DNA from: Lagopus muta
Lineage: Eukaryota; Chordata; Aves; Galliformes; Phasianidae
DNA: 64,000 bases
Reading direction: 5' to 3'
Assembly (NCBI RefSeq): GCF_023343835.1
Contig: NC_064449.1
Span: forward strand, 1,766,778-1,830,777
The stretch's first letter is position 1. The number at the start of each line of letters is the position of its first letter. This document shows positions 35,201 through 46,850 of this stretch, in pieces. The notes below the pieces were generated by a model. That model was not told the origin of the DNA. It saw only the letters and a program-made list of their open reading frames with translations, and ran no database searches. The position numbers and the translations under genes are program-made.

Positions 35201-38200
35201 CTGTTTTGGGGGCTGCATTTAAAGAGCTGCTGGCTTGGCTTTTGGAAGTGGCAATGTTTGCTGTGCTACCAAGTTATCTGCAGCTAAAATCACAAGATGC
35301 ATCAGGCGTTGGCCTGCTCTGATAAGAGTTTCCTAATGATGATCTGTGTACCCCGCTAGATGTACTTGCTGCCCTGGCAGCAGAGGATTGTTTTGCCTTG
35401 TTTCACCAGCTAAATCTTGTATCTCAGTCCTTATTCTTCCGGCCTGCTTGATGGAACTGGGTTTCTTTTGACATTCATGCGCTTCTGAATTTGTTGGGTT
35501 ACAACGTACCACATTAAACACTCCGTGTCCTGACAAAGAGAACTCTTCTGAGGACATAAGATTTACAGAGTGCCAAACCTCAGCATGGGGCAGGCCAGGC
35601 ACAAAGCAGGGGCACAGCTGAATGCTCCTACACTATTCTAGCTTTTCTACATAGGATGCCTTCGGAAGCAGAAGTGCCAGAAGTGCTGTAAATTTGCATC
35701 CATTTATGTTGGGAATTTTTGGCTGGGATACGTGGGGACACTGGGGATTGAAAATTGCAGAGCACGAAACTGATTTTGTCTATCTAAGAATAGGAGCGTA
35801 ACCATAGTCTGCTTGCCGCGCTGCATCCACCAGTCTGCCTTGGGAAGGCTTTAATCTGAAGTCTGATCTATTTTTAGCCTGATATCTTCTCCAGACAATG
35901 TGCAGCTGTCCCGTTAGTTTTATGCCAGAAATTAGTAACACTTGCATGATTCACAAGTTAGCTGTAATTGCACAGAAAAAATCTGTGGCAAAATACGACC
36001 GTTGTACACATAGCGCAGTACTGTACAGCATGGGAGGTTCACGATCACTGTGTTGTCGTGCTATGAGCTTGACAGAGCCATGGCCTGGACTGACAGCCAG
36101 GAGCTCACGGCTCTGTTCCTGTCTTGTTCCCCCATCAGCGTTGTCCCTCGGGGGGCCTTGTGGCACCTGGCTCCATACCTGAGGGGAGCTGAGGCCCTGC
36201 AGTGGTTGTGTAAGACAAAAGCCAACGTTGATACAGCCTGAGCTCGCCTATGGGTTGTTCAAAGTCCCAGAGTATGGGAAAAAATAGAATTAATCAACCT
36301 TTGGAGGCTTTGATTGTATGTTTAGTCAATGGGAGGGATTTCCTGCTTTTTACCGTGCCGTTTAAGAGGTTTACTTTCTGGTTAAAGTCAAATAAACACA
36401 CGTAGGATCTGACTTAATCCCATTTAGAGCGCATTGCTGGGGAAGAAGCCCAAGTGTTTGGTTAAGGTAGGAACCTGGAAGTTGGGCTCGGGGTCTGATC
36501 CTGCCTCTGAGCTCATATGTGAACTTGTAGCAGGGCAGGAGCAGGACAGGACATGTTGGCTTTGGTGAAATACCTCACACGTTTGACATCTTGTTCATTC
36601 AGCAGATGAATAGTGCGTGTCTGCAGAACATGACGACTTGCATAGATGTTTTTGCTCCTAATCTCCAGGTTCCTGTAGGGCATGCACACAGAGGGAGTCG
36701 TGGCTGCTCCCTGTGGCTGCTTCTCCTGCCTCAAAAGCATCCCATCCATGCAGAGAATTAAGAAAGGGGTAAGCCTCCAAGTTGCTGCCTGTGCTGCAGA
36801 GTCCATTCCTCGATAGAGGGAATAAAAGCACCGGCTGTGGATGATGTGCTCACTGTGTGGTTTGGGCTAAAACAGAAAGAGAGCTGAATCTCTCAGGTGA
36901 CCAGGGGCCTGGAGACTGGGGATCATTGCTATACTTTGTTGTGCAGCCAGCAGGACGGGGTACAAGTCTTGCAGCTGTGTTAGCAGTGCAGAGTGTCTAG
37001 ATGCAGTGTTTCCACCCCCAGGGCCCTGCGCTTCCAAAACCGAAGCAGACAGGTTAAAGTGATGCCAGGGAAAGGAAAGTAAATAACTGCCTGAAATGCC
37101 AGTTTGAGCAGCTGGATATCAGGTCAGGAGCTGTAACATAGAGATCCACTCATCTCAGTTTCCTCAAGCAAATACGCTGTGGACAGTGCTGAAGTTCTGT
37201 CAGACTGAAGGAAAACCTGCCTCTCCCACTTTGGCAGGTTCTGTTTTTTCTGTTTGCATGGAAAGGAAGTTGTACTTTCTGCATTAGCCAATATCGTGTT
37301 GCTCATAACGAAGAGGAGGGAAGAGGGGAAGAAAAACAATTTGAAACACGATAGAGAGGCAAACTGAGGTGGTTTTGCTGCTAATCCGCAGTCAGTTATT
37401 TCACACATTAGGAAGACCATTGCTACGTAGAGATTACCAAAGCCTCATACCAAGGTCAGATAGAAAGAGAGCCTTGATGACGTGGGTGGGGAATTCTGTA
37501 ATGACCACATTTTGTAATCTGGAGACCTTGTGCTTCTCTCCAGGATGTGTTCTGGAATAGCTCTCTATTAACTCCTTGTGCTTATCCTGCTTCGTAGAGC
37601 TCCTCCTGATTTTTTAGTGAAACCAGAATAAGCTGCTCTTGTTTTGAATTAGCAACTTGTTTAGCACTATTTTCCCTCTTCATTCACCTTACTTTCATCC
37701 AAACGAATTTTCTTTTGGAGGCAAAGCTGAAGACTGTGCTGTGGTGTGTCCCTTCGGTTTGATTCCAGCGGGAGCAAGATAGGTCACCCTGCCAGACTCT
37801 GTGCTTTGTCCCTTCTGGGTGGGCAGCAGCACATGCTGCTCTCTGCAGCTCCATGTTATTATTCTTATAGAGAAGCAAATATGTCTTGTGATAACAAGAA
37901 TAAGTGAGTTTGTGATTTACATGACACAGCCAACACTTCAGCTGTCGTTCTGGACGTTCATCTGTCTGTGATCTGTCTGAATTGCCCACTTGTATTCCAG
38001 CATATATTTTTTAGTGCTCTTTAACCTTTTGCTTTCTAGGCCTCTGGATATTTTTGAGGGGGGCTTGTGTCTTCCTAGGGGGAAGTTATGCCCCCTGAAA
38101 CAGAGCTTGCTTTGCTTAGTTGTTTTTCACAAACTCACACATAGTCTTTGGACTCAGATGCCCATCAGCTCACACTGAAATTCCATGGTGTACATCATTC

Positions 38201-39028
38201 CATGGTGTCTCATCCTGAAAGGCTGTTTCCAGTGACTGCCAATGTGACCCATGTAATTTTCTTCAGTGGGATTATGAGCAGGAGGTGAATCAACTTTTTA
38301 CAAGGGTAGACAGTAATAGAGCAAGGGGGAAAGGTTTTAAGCTCAAGGAAGGAAGGTGTAGATGTTTGGAAGGAAGGTTTGCATGTCAGGGGGAAGTTCT
38401 TCACAGGTAGAGTGGTGAGGTGCTGGCACAGGCTGCCCAGGGAGGCTGTGGATCCCTGGAGGTGTTCAAGATCAGGTTGGATGTTGCCCTGAACAGCCTG
38501 GTCCAGTGCCAGAGCTGGAGGTTGGTGGCCCTGCCTGTGACAGGGGGTGGAACTCGGTGATCCTTGGGGTCCCTTCCAGCACAAGCCATTCTATCATTCT
38601 CTGAGTCTATTACTGTCCCACGTTGGTGAAGAAGGCTTCTGCCCCACGAGCGACTGTATTTCTCAAAGGCCTCCTTGCTCCTTTCATTGTCTCTAGGCTG
38701 TGGGACTGAACCTGTTGCTTTCACAAACCTTAGCATCTCAGCTCCAGTGAGTGTTCCAGTTTTGGTTCCTTGCCTAATGGCTTTTACTGGAGAACAAGAT
38801 CACACTGAATAAACCCAAGAGGATCCAGGAAAACACACTGTAGATTTGGAAGTTGTCTTTCTTGACTTGTCTAACAGGAGCCTGTACCGTGAGAATGATC
38901 ACTGCTTCTGATGGTTCTTACAGATAAGCTGCCTGAACCTTGCATTTAGCCAGGAAGAGGTAATAGGACCCAAGAAGAAAAGGAAGGTCAGTGAACCAGA
39001 GAAGCTGCTTCTGGAAGGCAGGAAATGA
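17205..39028 (+). CDS. HORMAD2: HORMAD2, HORMA-domain meiotic chromosome-axis protein
   Basis: Twelve coding exons join into 368 residues with agreeing phases. HORMAD2 binds unsynapsed chromosome axes in meiotic prophase and works with HORMAD1, ATR signalling and synapsis checkpoints. The match to human HORMAD2 is close along its length: [58 protein letters not shown] and LDCDEEEE. The HORMA domain covers roughly residues 20-240. The C-terminus ends [18 protein letters not shown], close to human; in HORMA proteins such tails can act as closure motifs. Human is about 307 residues; the excess lies in exons 10-12. Start: ATG 17205, with a second ATG at 17208 that matches the human start better. 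Order HORMAD2-LIF-OSM supports HORMAD2 rather than HORMAD1. Confidence 0.95.
17979..18123 (+). CDS. HORMAD2: HORMAD2 exon 3 (residues 18-65)
   Basis: Acceptor CTTTTTCAG, donor GTAACC. Encodes the opening of the HORMA domain with [16 protein letters not shown], nearly identical to human. Confidence 0.95.
18665..19012 (-). mobile_element. CR1 LINE 3' fragment in HORMAD2 intron 3
   Basis: The reverse complement reads as CR1: the 3' terminus appears as AGAATCATTGAGGTTGGAAA at the left, followed by CATCCAGTCCAACTGCC and ACACCTCCAGGGATGATGAC. Confidence 0.88.
19775..19838 (+). CDS. HORMAD2: HORMAD2 exon 4 (residues 66-86)
   Basis: Acceptor TTTTGCAG, donor GTAAGT. Encodes [13 protein letters not shown] and GSFQIVKW. 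Confidence 0.93.
20837..20873 (+). CDS. HORMAD2: HORMAD2 exon 5 (residues 87-99)
   Basis: A 37-nt exon between TTGGCAG and GTAAGT, encoding [12 protein letters not shown]; the human counterpart has the same motif. Confidence 0.93.
21410..21424 (+). repeat. short (CA)n repeat
   Basis: About seven CA units inside HORMAD2 intron 5. Simple repeat, no further signal. Confidence 0.7.
22123..22143 (+). CDS. HORMAD2: HORMAD2 exon 6, 21-nt microexon
   Basis: Seven codons (LHVAVLA) between a long CTCTCTCTTTAG tract and GTAAGT. They match human LRMAVLT at the same place, so this is a real microexon. Confidence 0.9.
22882..22908 (+). CDS. HORMAD2: HORMAD2 exon 7, 27-nt microexon
   Basis: Nine codons (MYTNPEEPE) between CACAACAG and GTAAGA. 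They match human LYTDPMGSE in position; phase 0 on both sides. Confidence 0.9.
24238..24305 (+). CDS. HORMAD2: HORMAD2 exon 8 (residues 116-138)
   Basis: Acceptor ATCTCCAG, donor GTAATG. Encodes [20 protein letters not shown], a HORMA core strand pair. Confidence 0.95.
26793..26944 (+). CDS. HORMAD2: HORMAD2 exon 9 (residues 138-188)
   Basis: Acceptor CCATTGTAG, donor GTAGGT. Encodes [20 protein letters not shown] and [16 protein letters not shown], the central HORMA helix and strand. Confidence 0.95.
27514..27767 (+). CDS. HORMAD2: HORMAD2 exon 10 (residues 189-273)
   Basis: Acceptor GTGTGTAG, donor GTAGAG. Encodes [23 protein letters not shown] and the acidic [10 protein letters not shown], covering the HORMA safety-belt end. 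The frame would reach a stop 13 bases past the donor if intron 10 were retained, which would give a truncated, HORMA-only product. Confidence 0.95.
28522..28639 (+). CDS. HORMAD2: HORMAD2 exon 11 (residues 274-312), linker
   Basis: Acceptor GCATTGCAG, donor GTAGAA. Encodes a hydrophilic linker ([15 protein letters not shown]). I see no close human counterpart, but the splice sites and phases fit. Confidence 0.8.
29713..29777 (+). CDS. HORMAD2: HORMAD2 exon 12 (residues 313-334), linker
   Basis: A 65-nt exon between GCATTGTAG and GTGAGC. Encodes [20 protein letters not shown]. Its phases are the only ones that connect exon 11 to exon 13 in frame. Confidence 0.78.
29778..38923 (+). other. HORMAD2: HORMAD2 intron 12 (9.1 kb)
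   Basis: The longest intron of the gene. It contains one CR1 fragment (38285-38607) and a small GC-rich patch at 31740-31870 with a run of ten or more Gs. Open frames are short and show no known domain. An undetected small exon is possible, but the exon 12 to exon 13 junction already joins in frame. Confidence 0.7.
38285..38607 (+). mobile_element. CR1 LINE 3' fragment
   Basis: CR1 text from GGTGAATCAACTTTTTACA through CACAGGCTGCCCAGGGAGG and GGATGTTGCCCTGAACAGCC to GGTCCCTTCCAGCACAAG and an ATTCTATCATTCT end. It lies about 320 bases before the last HORMAD2 exon. Confidence 0.9.
38924..39028 (+). CDS. HORMAD2: HORMAD2 exon 13, C-terminus with NLS
   Basis: Acceptor GTTCTTACAG, stop TGA 39026-39028. 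Encodes [19 protein letters not shown] and LLLEGRK. PKKKRKV (350-356) equals the textbook monopartite nuclear localisation signal; human has RKKRKVSEP here, which fixes the gene identity. Confidence 0.95.
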   Translation: MSCLNLAFSQEEVIGPKKKRKVSEPEKLLLEGRK

Positions 39029-42000
39029 TGTTTGTTCTGCCACACAATGCATTTCAGAAGGTGTGAGTTTGTGTTGCCATCTGACTGGTAAAGACCTTAA
39101 TTCTCTCCTCATGTTTAACTCTCCACATGCCACACGTATTTCTGCATACTTTGTCTTGTACAAAGTTTGGATTGCAAGGAGGCAGCAGGCACCACAGCTG
39201 TCATGACTGCAGGCCAACAGCACTTGTTTCATGTTTTAAAGTTGAGGATTGGTGATTTCATGTGGACAGGACAGTGCTTCTTTCTGTTTTGTCTCCCTCC
39301 CTCCCACCACACACATCCCACTGGCTAAATTTGTTTCTCTCTGGCTGGGCTGTCCCTTGCCAATATGTTATCAATATCAACAGCACTATTTCAGGATGAG
39401 CTCTCTGAGATATCGATGGCAGCAAACAAGTTTCATGATTCATTAGATTATGCTTCATTCTATCTACTCTTTCCGGAGCATAGATTTTATTTTCTTTTTT
39501 TCAGAGAAGGGTTTTTATCTATATTGAATGCAGAGATAAAGTAATCTATACACATTTTCTGCTGTTGCTGCTGAATGTTGTTTTTTCTTTCTGACTCTGC
39601 AAGTAGTGTTGCTATGGTTATAATATCAACTTACTTCTGAAGCAGCAATCCACTTCGTACCAAGAGGCATAGTTACCCAATACAGCTGGTGTTGAAACAC
39701 ACCATGTTTCAAACCTAACTTTTATAAAGGTACCTCTTGATGGCAAATATAGGTGAAGAGAGCAGCAGCAGTAAAAGAAAGAATTTGTCCTTTGGAGCAA
39801 AGGTGCTGTGTTTTCTGGCGTGTTGATTGCCTGGCTGACACTCTGCCAAGTTATTACTGGAGAGGTGTAAAAACCTAATGGTTATTATTGGAGTGAAGCA
39901 AAATGATCTTAGTTAGTCTTAAACACTGTAAAAATGATTTTCAGAGAACAAACTCTGCATTACTTTATACTTTATAAGAAAAGAGATGATGAAATTTGAA
40001 ATGCCAAAGAAGGGGATTTAGAACAACGTCTTCCCAACACAAAGTTGATGGAGATGGGATGGGGAAATGAAAAAGCACTAGAATGCAACGTAGTGTCCCT
40101 GGTAATGTAGCAGCATTCCTGGCATTTCTGATACTCATCAGAGACATTTCAGGATGGGGCTTGAAGGGCAGTAGTGGTCTGGGGTACAAGGTGTTCCTTT
40201 TGTGGCCTGTGTCAGCTCCACAGAAAGGATTGCTTGGCAGGTACATGAAGCCAGATGCAGGCTTCTTGGGCCAGGCACCCGAAGGAGCTGGCTGACTGGC
40301 TGGGTGTACAGCCCTCAATGTTCAACTGACCTCCTCCAGGTAGCTGAATAAGGCACTGCAATCCTAATTCTAATGCCACCCCTGTCCTTCCTTGGGCACA
40401 CAGACTGCTGGCAGCCCCTCAGCCCGCAGCAGTGTCTGGCAGGTTTTGTGGCCTAATGCCTGTTTCACAAAACTTGTAGAACATGAGAGTTCTCCATTTT
40501 ATCCTCACTTTCAGTCCCGAGTCCTCACATTTGCACCTGTGGCCTAATAAGCCAGTTTGTTCACATGCCAGAGCAAACCAGAAAGCTTCCTTCTGCCCAG
40601 ATTTTGTAATGGTATTTACTCTCATGCCTGCACATCCATGGGAGGCCTGCGTTCTTTGAGCTCAGCTACGGCTCGGGACCTGCCTTGACCTGAAAGCTGT
40701 GCCCTGGTGCTCCTGGAGGTTGTGGTTCTGTGTTTCTTCAGCCTGCTGGCTCCTGCCTGCCCCCAAAGCCTCGTTATGTTGTTGTATTGTGCGTACAGGA
40801 GAAAGACAAACAAGCCTGTGGTTATGGCTACTAGAGGGAAGCCTGTCAGTCTGCCTTGTGCGCACCGGAGAATGCAAAGTGTCCTGTCCCGCAATGAAAG
40901 TGAAGGAGGCTGTCTCATGTTACCACACAGTGAGAGTGAGCACACAGACACCACAAGTGAATCCACAGCTGAGAGTGCTGCCCTGCTTGTAGCCATGGCC
41001 AGAGGCTCGCTGGCTCTGCACACTGCCTTGTAATCAGCTATTTTACGGTAACGACTTCTAGTCATTTTCATTTCAGGCTTGGTTAGAAATAAAGTGACTT
41101 GTGATGAACTGCCACAGTAAGCGTCTGATTTTTCTTTCCCACAAGCTTGTGGTTACCACCAGATTCTAAGAAAAGTCTTTCCACTGCAGATTGGAATCAT
41201 CTAAGCCACTTACACGTATCCTTTTATTTATTGGTGATTCTGCTCGGCCAGCTAAAGGTAAAAAAAAACCACCTCTTTCTTGTATTTCAGGCGCATTTCT
41301 AGTTAACACTCATTAACTGACTTCATGTATGTTACACATCGTCAACCTGATTCACTACTGACATAAAACAGAAGCAATTCGTTAGTAACGGTCCCCTGCC
41401 AATTAGTGAACTAAATTACGTTTGAACAATTTTCTTCAAAGATTCTCCTCCTCCCCCCAGTGCATCATTTGGCAAGTCCCCTGCATGCTTACAGTAATTA
41501 TGTGCGTGCAGTGAAAGGAGACTGTTACCTCTTCAAGCAAAATAAATGAATATGTGATCTTTGTGTTAATATAACAATGAGTAATACAAAGAATCACAGA
41601 CATCCTCCCTTTGATCTGCCAGAGATACAAGCAGCAATTAAGATGACAAGCCGTTTTAAAACCCTGAATATTGGGAAGGTTCCGTGAGGGGAAAGCGATT
41701 GTTGGGTAGGGTTTTCAGACAACTGGTGAAGAAGGGGAGCCCTTCTTGTCCGTGGTGACCTCAGGCCTTTGGGCAGACGTGCTGTGGGTATCCTGGCACC
41801 TGCCGAGCCACCAACAGGTTGGTGGTGCTTCTGAAAATCGTTCCCTCTTTCTGGGATAGCGTTTAACAAGAAGAGTGGTATCTCTGTTTCAAATTGAAAG
41901 TCAAACTGAAGTGAAACGGAAAATGTTTAGCATTGTCTCAACCACATCCTTAAATATATTGGCCGCAGCGAGAAAATAACCCCGAGCTCTGGTGCCATGC

Positions 42001-43849
42001 AGTGATGGTGGGGACAGGTGTCAGGTTGGTTTAACGTGAAAGCTGAGGATTCTTTTGGGATTTCCAGTGCCGCGTGAGATCTAGGAAATCAGCTCATCTG
42101 ACTTTCGGGTTTGGAAGGAGCGCAGAAAGAAGAAATGAAACATGACACATGAGTAGGAGAAACGAAGACACTTTCACACTTTTAAAAAGCGTGAGAGTTA
42201 GGAGCTTTGACATTGATTTCAGTGGAGCACGGGGGAGCCTCTGCCCGCAGTGATACCCACAAAGCAGAAATCATATGTTGTCAGCACTGCCCAAATGAGA
42301 TGGGCTATCATTTTTTCCCCACTGGATTTCTGTAGCCATACCCTTGAATTATCTTGACTATCCCTGCTATAAGTGGGATTGGAAACCAGCTGGTAGTTTT
42401 TCTAATAATGAACCTTTATCTGAAGAACTGTTCCTTCAGGTTATTCTCTCTTGGCTGAGACTTTAATTTTCAGACTTTCTGCATTTTTCCTCTTTAGTCA
42501 GCAGGTAAAGTATGTAGTCGTGGCTGCCGGAGCCGAGTGCCTGCATTTGTCATGCCACAGAGCTGCCATTCTCAGGGGCCAAGATCTTTGTGCCAGCAGC
42601 ATCGTGTCACCCCAATGGAATCCCACCCACGTGTGGCGCTGGGCAAAGTCTTTTTTGTTAATGGATGAGTAAAATTGCATCTGGCTTTTGTTGTCATCAC
42701 GAGGTAAGTAAGAGGGATTTGCATCTGAGCTGGCACACTTTCTGTAGGCAGCTTCCAAGGCTAATTTCAGGCAGGCTGGCACGAATATCCTTCCTTTACA
42801 CAGAGACTGAGGCTCGGAAGCCTCATAGGAGTTTTCCATAGGAAACACCGCCCTGGGTATCCGTGTGCCAGATGTGCTCCTATGGCATTTCCCTGCACAT
42901 CAATGACCTACTGTTCCAGCACGGAATCGATCGGCCTTCTTGTGACGTGTTCTAAATACTTTGCTGTGAGATTTGTCATGTATAGGCTAGAAAAATAGTA
43001 ATTAAGGCACCTCCAGGTGTAAAACATCCGCTGATTCAACGCTGTCTCGGTGATGTCTGGCCGGGCAGAGCAGTGGTACCACCATGCCCCTTGGTCAGAA
43101 CTGTTCTGCAAGGACTCAAGATCTGTGCCCAACCTCTGGCGGTCGTCTTGTCCATTAGAGATTGGATTTAACTCTGTGTTCAACACATATTAAGGAGGGA
43201 TCTGTCGTGCAGACCTAACCCCAAGCATCCTTCAGGAAGTTTTGGGTTGCTGCTGTTTACAGGAAAGCCCCAGGTCCTTCCCTGGCTTTAGGAAATCGCT
43301 TACCTGTGGGAGCAGTGCGGGCACGTACAGAATGCTGCTTGCTCTTGTGGGCATGCCGTGATATATTCTGTTCATGCTACTTGTATTTCTTCACAGGACA
43401 TGCAGAGGGGAATGTTTACTCTGATGAAAGTCTAGGACTGATAACAGGAAACCCAAGTTCTTTGTACAGCAAATTGGCCTTGAATCACAAACCGATCTTT
43501 TTTTTTTTTTTCATCAACAGAGAGTAAGACTGTCTGAAACACAGGAACGTGATGTGTCCTGAAAACAGCGTGGCATTTGGAGTTGGCTGAGCTCTACCCA
43601 AACCTTTGCCAGCCTCAGAACTATGAATTGAATGTCAACCCGAGCAGGTGGCACACGGGCTGGGAAGCCATCAGGGACAGTTGCTTTTTGTCTGTAAAGA
43701 CATCTTCTTACCAGTTCAGTTGATCCAAAGAAGTTACCAGGAAGCTGAAGCTGCTTGTCCCCATGGGTCGAGCACAGCACTGGGACTCAGGAGAGCTTCC
43801 TGCATGCCCCAGAGGGGGCATTTCTGAACTGTGAGTGTCTCACTTCATT
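39029..43849. other. region 3' of HORMAD2, no supported gene
   Basis: May include the HORMAD2 3' UTR. One open frame (40707-41033, plus) has a hydrophobic start and a basic stretch but no recognised domain. The rest is AT-rich unique DNA with nothing I can name. Confidence 0.5.
41088..41093 (+). terminator. HORMAD2: possible HORMAD2 polyadenylation signal
   Basis: The first clear plus-strand AATAAA I found after the HORMAD2 stop, about 2 kb downstream. If used, the 3' UTR would span 39029 to about 41110. No transcript evidence. Confidence 0.3.
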
Positions 43850-43920
43850 GCAGGAGAGTTGGAGCAGATGATCTTTAAAGATCCCTTCCAACTGAAGTGA
43901 TACTGTTATTTGATGATTCT
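43850..43920 (+). mobile_element. CR1 LINE extreme 3' end
   Basis: GTTGGAGCAGATGATCTTTA and AAGATCCCTTCCAACTGAAG followed by a GATGATTCT tail. Confidence 0.7.
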
Positions 43921-44222
43921 GGGGCTTGGTACACAAATCTCTCCCTCTCTTCCCTCCTTTAAAAAGTGCTGCCCATGGGAGAAGGAGCACCATCCTGTGA
44001 GCCCTTGCAGAAGCTGCCGTCGCAGAACTTTGATACTGTTGGATGTCTATAGAGGCTTCCACAGTGCTCATAAACAGCGTAATGGGGTGCAGTTTCAATA
44101 AAAATCAGTCTTTCCAAAGTCAAGGAGCTCTGCTTGCACCCATAAAAAGAAGAGGTGTTTCTCCCTGCTGCTCTGGTCAAACCAGCCTGGCATCTGAGAC
44201 ATTGCTGAGCTCTGCTCACACT

Positions 44223-44450
44223 TAGAATCATGGGATCATTAAGGTTGGAGAGGACACTAAGATCCCCAAGCCCAACCCCAACCCATTGCCACCGTGCCCA
44301 CTGCCCATGTCCCTCAGTGCCACATCTCCACAGCTGTGGAACACCTCCAGGGATGGTGACCCCACCACTCCCTGAGCAGCTGTGCCACTGCCCAACCGTT
44401 CTTTCTGAGAAGAAATGCTTCTTTAATATCCAACCTCGTATCTCCAGCTG
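44223..44450 (-). mobile_element. CR1 LINE 3' fragment
   Basis: The reverse complement of CR1: AGAATCATGGGATCATTAAG at the left, then TGTGGAACACCTCCAGGGA and TTTAATATCCAACC text. Confidence 0.85.
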
Positions 44451-45107
44451 GTGTCTGCTACAGCTCTTGGGTCATCGTACCGGACTGGATGTCGCACAGT
44501 GGAGGCACTCACCATTGCTTTGGGGGCCACAGAACCAGGAATCAGAGGGGCTTTGGTGGTCCCCTCTGGCAGGAGCAGCACAGGCGGCTCAAGATGACTT
44601 CAGTCTATCACTGGCTGGCTGGGTTTGCTTCCAGCCCACTCCGTCTGCTTCCTATGGAGTCAATGAGCCAATGGAGCCAGGGGAATGATGAATAGCATCT
44701 TGAGGCCGTGGGACAGGGAGTGGACCTCGTCTGGGTTCTGACAAGGACATCATCTGGGCACTGAACTGCCTGCAGCACAGCCTGCAGCGGGCAGGAGGCC
44801 ACACAAGGGAAACCCCAAACTACCTTGGGGTCCTTCCATGGCGGTGAATCAGCACAGGCTCCAGACATGAGGAAGGTATGGGTAAGCGTGGCGGCTGGAC
44901 AAAGCCTTGCTGCCTCCAGCAGCCAAGCATTTCCTTTGGCTTGTGGTCATCTGGCTGTTACCTGGCTTCCCTGCCGATGCAGTGGAATTATGCTGAGGTA
45001 AAAAGGGAAAGAATTGGGTCGGCTGCCTGATGACATTTCCTTTTTATTTTATTTTCAAGGTATTGCACAGAGAGCTCAGCCTGGGCTTTGGAGGGGTAGA
45101 AAGAGCC

Positions 45108-45132
45108 AAAAAAAAAAAAAAAAAAAAAAAAA
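45108..45132 (+). repeat. poly-A tract
   Basis: About 25 consecutive A bases. No target-site duplication or recognisable retrocopy is visible upstream, so I call it only a simple repeat. Confidence 0.85.
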
Positions 45133-46040
45133 GGCAGAAGGAGCAAACAAACTAAAAAGCAGACAACACATTCAGCATCTCTGCACCCATTGGTAGGCCC
45201 AGATGGGAGCACCCAAAGGCACATGAAGTTTGGAGAAGCTCGGGAGCTGAATGTGACATGCAGGCAGCCCGTGTGCAGAGCTCCGTGCAGAGCAGGGCCA
45301 GGCATGGGCACGGGTCTGACACAGATGTGCCCATTTTCTGCTTTCAGAGAGATGCCAGCTTGCGTGCAAGTCGCCGTGCTGGGGAGCACCATTACCTACT
45401 GGTTGCAGTGGATTGGCTGGCCCGCTTTCCTTTTCCCAGGCTGTTTTACAGAGCGCAAGATCTGAGTTACTTGGCTACAAGAGATTTTCTGCTCTGAAAT
45501 TGGCAGCTGCTCATTCCAGAAGGGAATCAGCATATTTGGCCACTGCAAAGGAAGAGGGAAAACCATTATTTTTTCATTGCTCTTATTTAACTCTCCAGTG
45601 GGAGACACTGTACTTGGGTGACCCTCGTTACTAAGGCATTGCTAAGGCTTCCCTTTGCTTGAAGGTACAAAAGAAGATGTATTCAGGTCTCAAAATGCCT
45701 ATATTCCTCTGGCTGGACTTGGGGCGGCCCGCTGCCAAGTATCCAGTTGTGTCAGGCCTTACACAGCACTATATTCAACGTCACGGCTCCATGAGTCAGG
45801 ATTTTCTTTCTAAAAGGGTTCACGTCAAAAGGGCCCGGCACAAAAATTCCCTATAGCCCAGCAACAGAGCGTGCTGTGTAAGAAGCTGTGTGAAGAAAGA
45901 GCGCGATGCGCGGCTCAGATAGCTCAGCCCGGGCATCCTTCCATGCTGCACAAAGGCTGCACTCAGCAACGCTCATGACTCAAGGGCTGCGATCGCTGCT
46001 GTGGGGTGAAAACCCGTGGCTCAGTGCCAGCGTGCCCACG

Positions 46041-46128
46041 GGGTGCCCTTTGGGTGCCCTTTGGATACCCATTGGGTGCCCTTTGGGTGCCCTTTGGATA
46101 CCCATTGGGTGCCATTTGGGTGCCCATG
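46041..46128 (+). repeat. 11-bp minisatellite with 33-bp higher order
   Basis: Eight 11-bp units: GGGTGCCCTTT twice, then GGATACCCATT, this trio repeated, then two diverged units (GGGTGCCATTT and a last one ending CCATGG). Total length is 88 bases. The 33-bp period keeps frames open, so the ORFs crossing it are by-products. Confidence 0.92.
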
Positions 46129-46559
46129 GTCTCGCTCGGTTTTTTGGGGTGCTGGGGGTCCCGCATCCCAAGGACAGTGGGCGGCTGTTGGGTTTTTGCT
46201 GTCTTGCAGATCAGCCTTTCCCCCGCTTTCCGCCCTCAATTTCATTAACCCCTCGGGACATGTGTCATCTGAAGGCCTTTGCGAAGGAGGCTGAGCATCA
46301 CGATTTCCCATTGCCAGGAGGGTGAAATCGTAATCGCAGCTGGAAGTGACTCTCCTGAGGTCACACCACTGTGAGGTGGCCCCTCGAGGTGCAGTCATCA
46401 GGCGCTTATCTGGAGTTTCTACTATTGCACACACTTTGCTCTGTGAGGAATTTCCTCTCTTAATCCAGGATCCTGCTGGAGTCTGGCAAAGCAGCGTTCC
46501 TCTCCACGTCTCACCTACATCTCCTTTATTAATTTAAAGCCATTCCACATGGCTTGCTG

Positions 46560-46850
46560 TTGGGGCCAGCCCTGCTTAATATCCTTATTGATGATCTGGA
46601 TGAGGGAATCGAGTGCACCCTCAGTAGGTCAACAGATGAGACCGAATTGGGGGAAGTGCCGATCTGCCCGAGGGCAGGAAGGCCCTACAGCGGGATGAGG
46701 AGAGGCTGATGGATGGGCTGAGGCCAACGGGATGAAGTCCAACAAGACCCAGGGCCGTGTCCTGCATGTGGGGATGGGTTGGCAGTTAGACTTGTTGATC
46801 TTAGAGGTCTTTTCCAACCTTGATGATTCCTTGGTTCTGTTGTTCTCCCT
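46560..46850 (+). mobile_element. CR1 LINE 3' fragment
   Basis: CR1 text with ATCCTTATTGATGATCTGGA, CAACGGGATGAAGTCCAACA, and a terminus with AGGTCTTTTCCAACCTTGA and GATTCCTTGGTTCTG. Confidence 0.85.

Noticed and set aside
45060-45135. Processed retrocopy ending in the poly-A tract
   Set aside because: No recognisable coding remnant and no target-site duplication next to the A-run.
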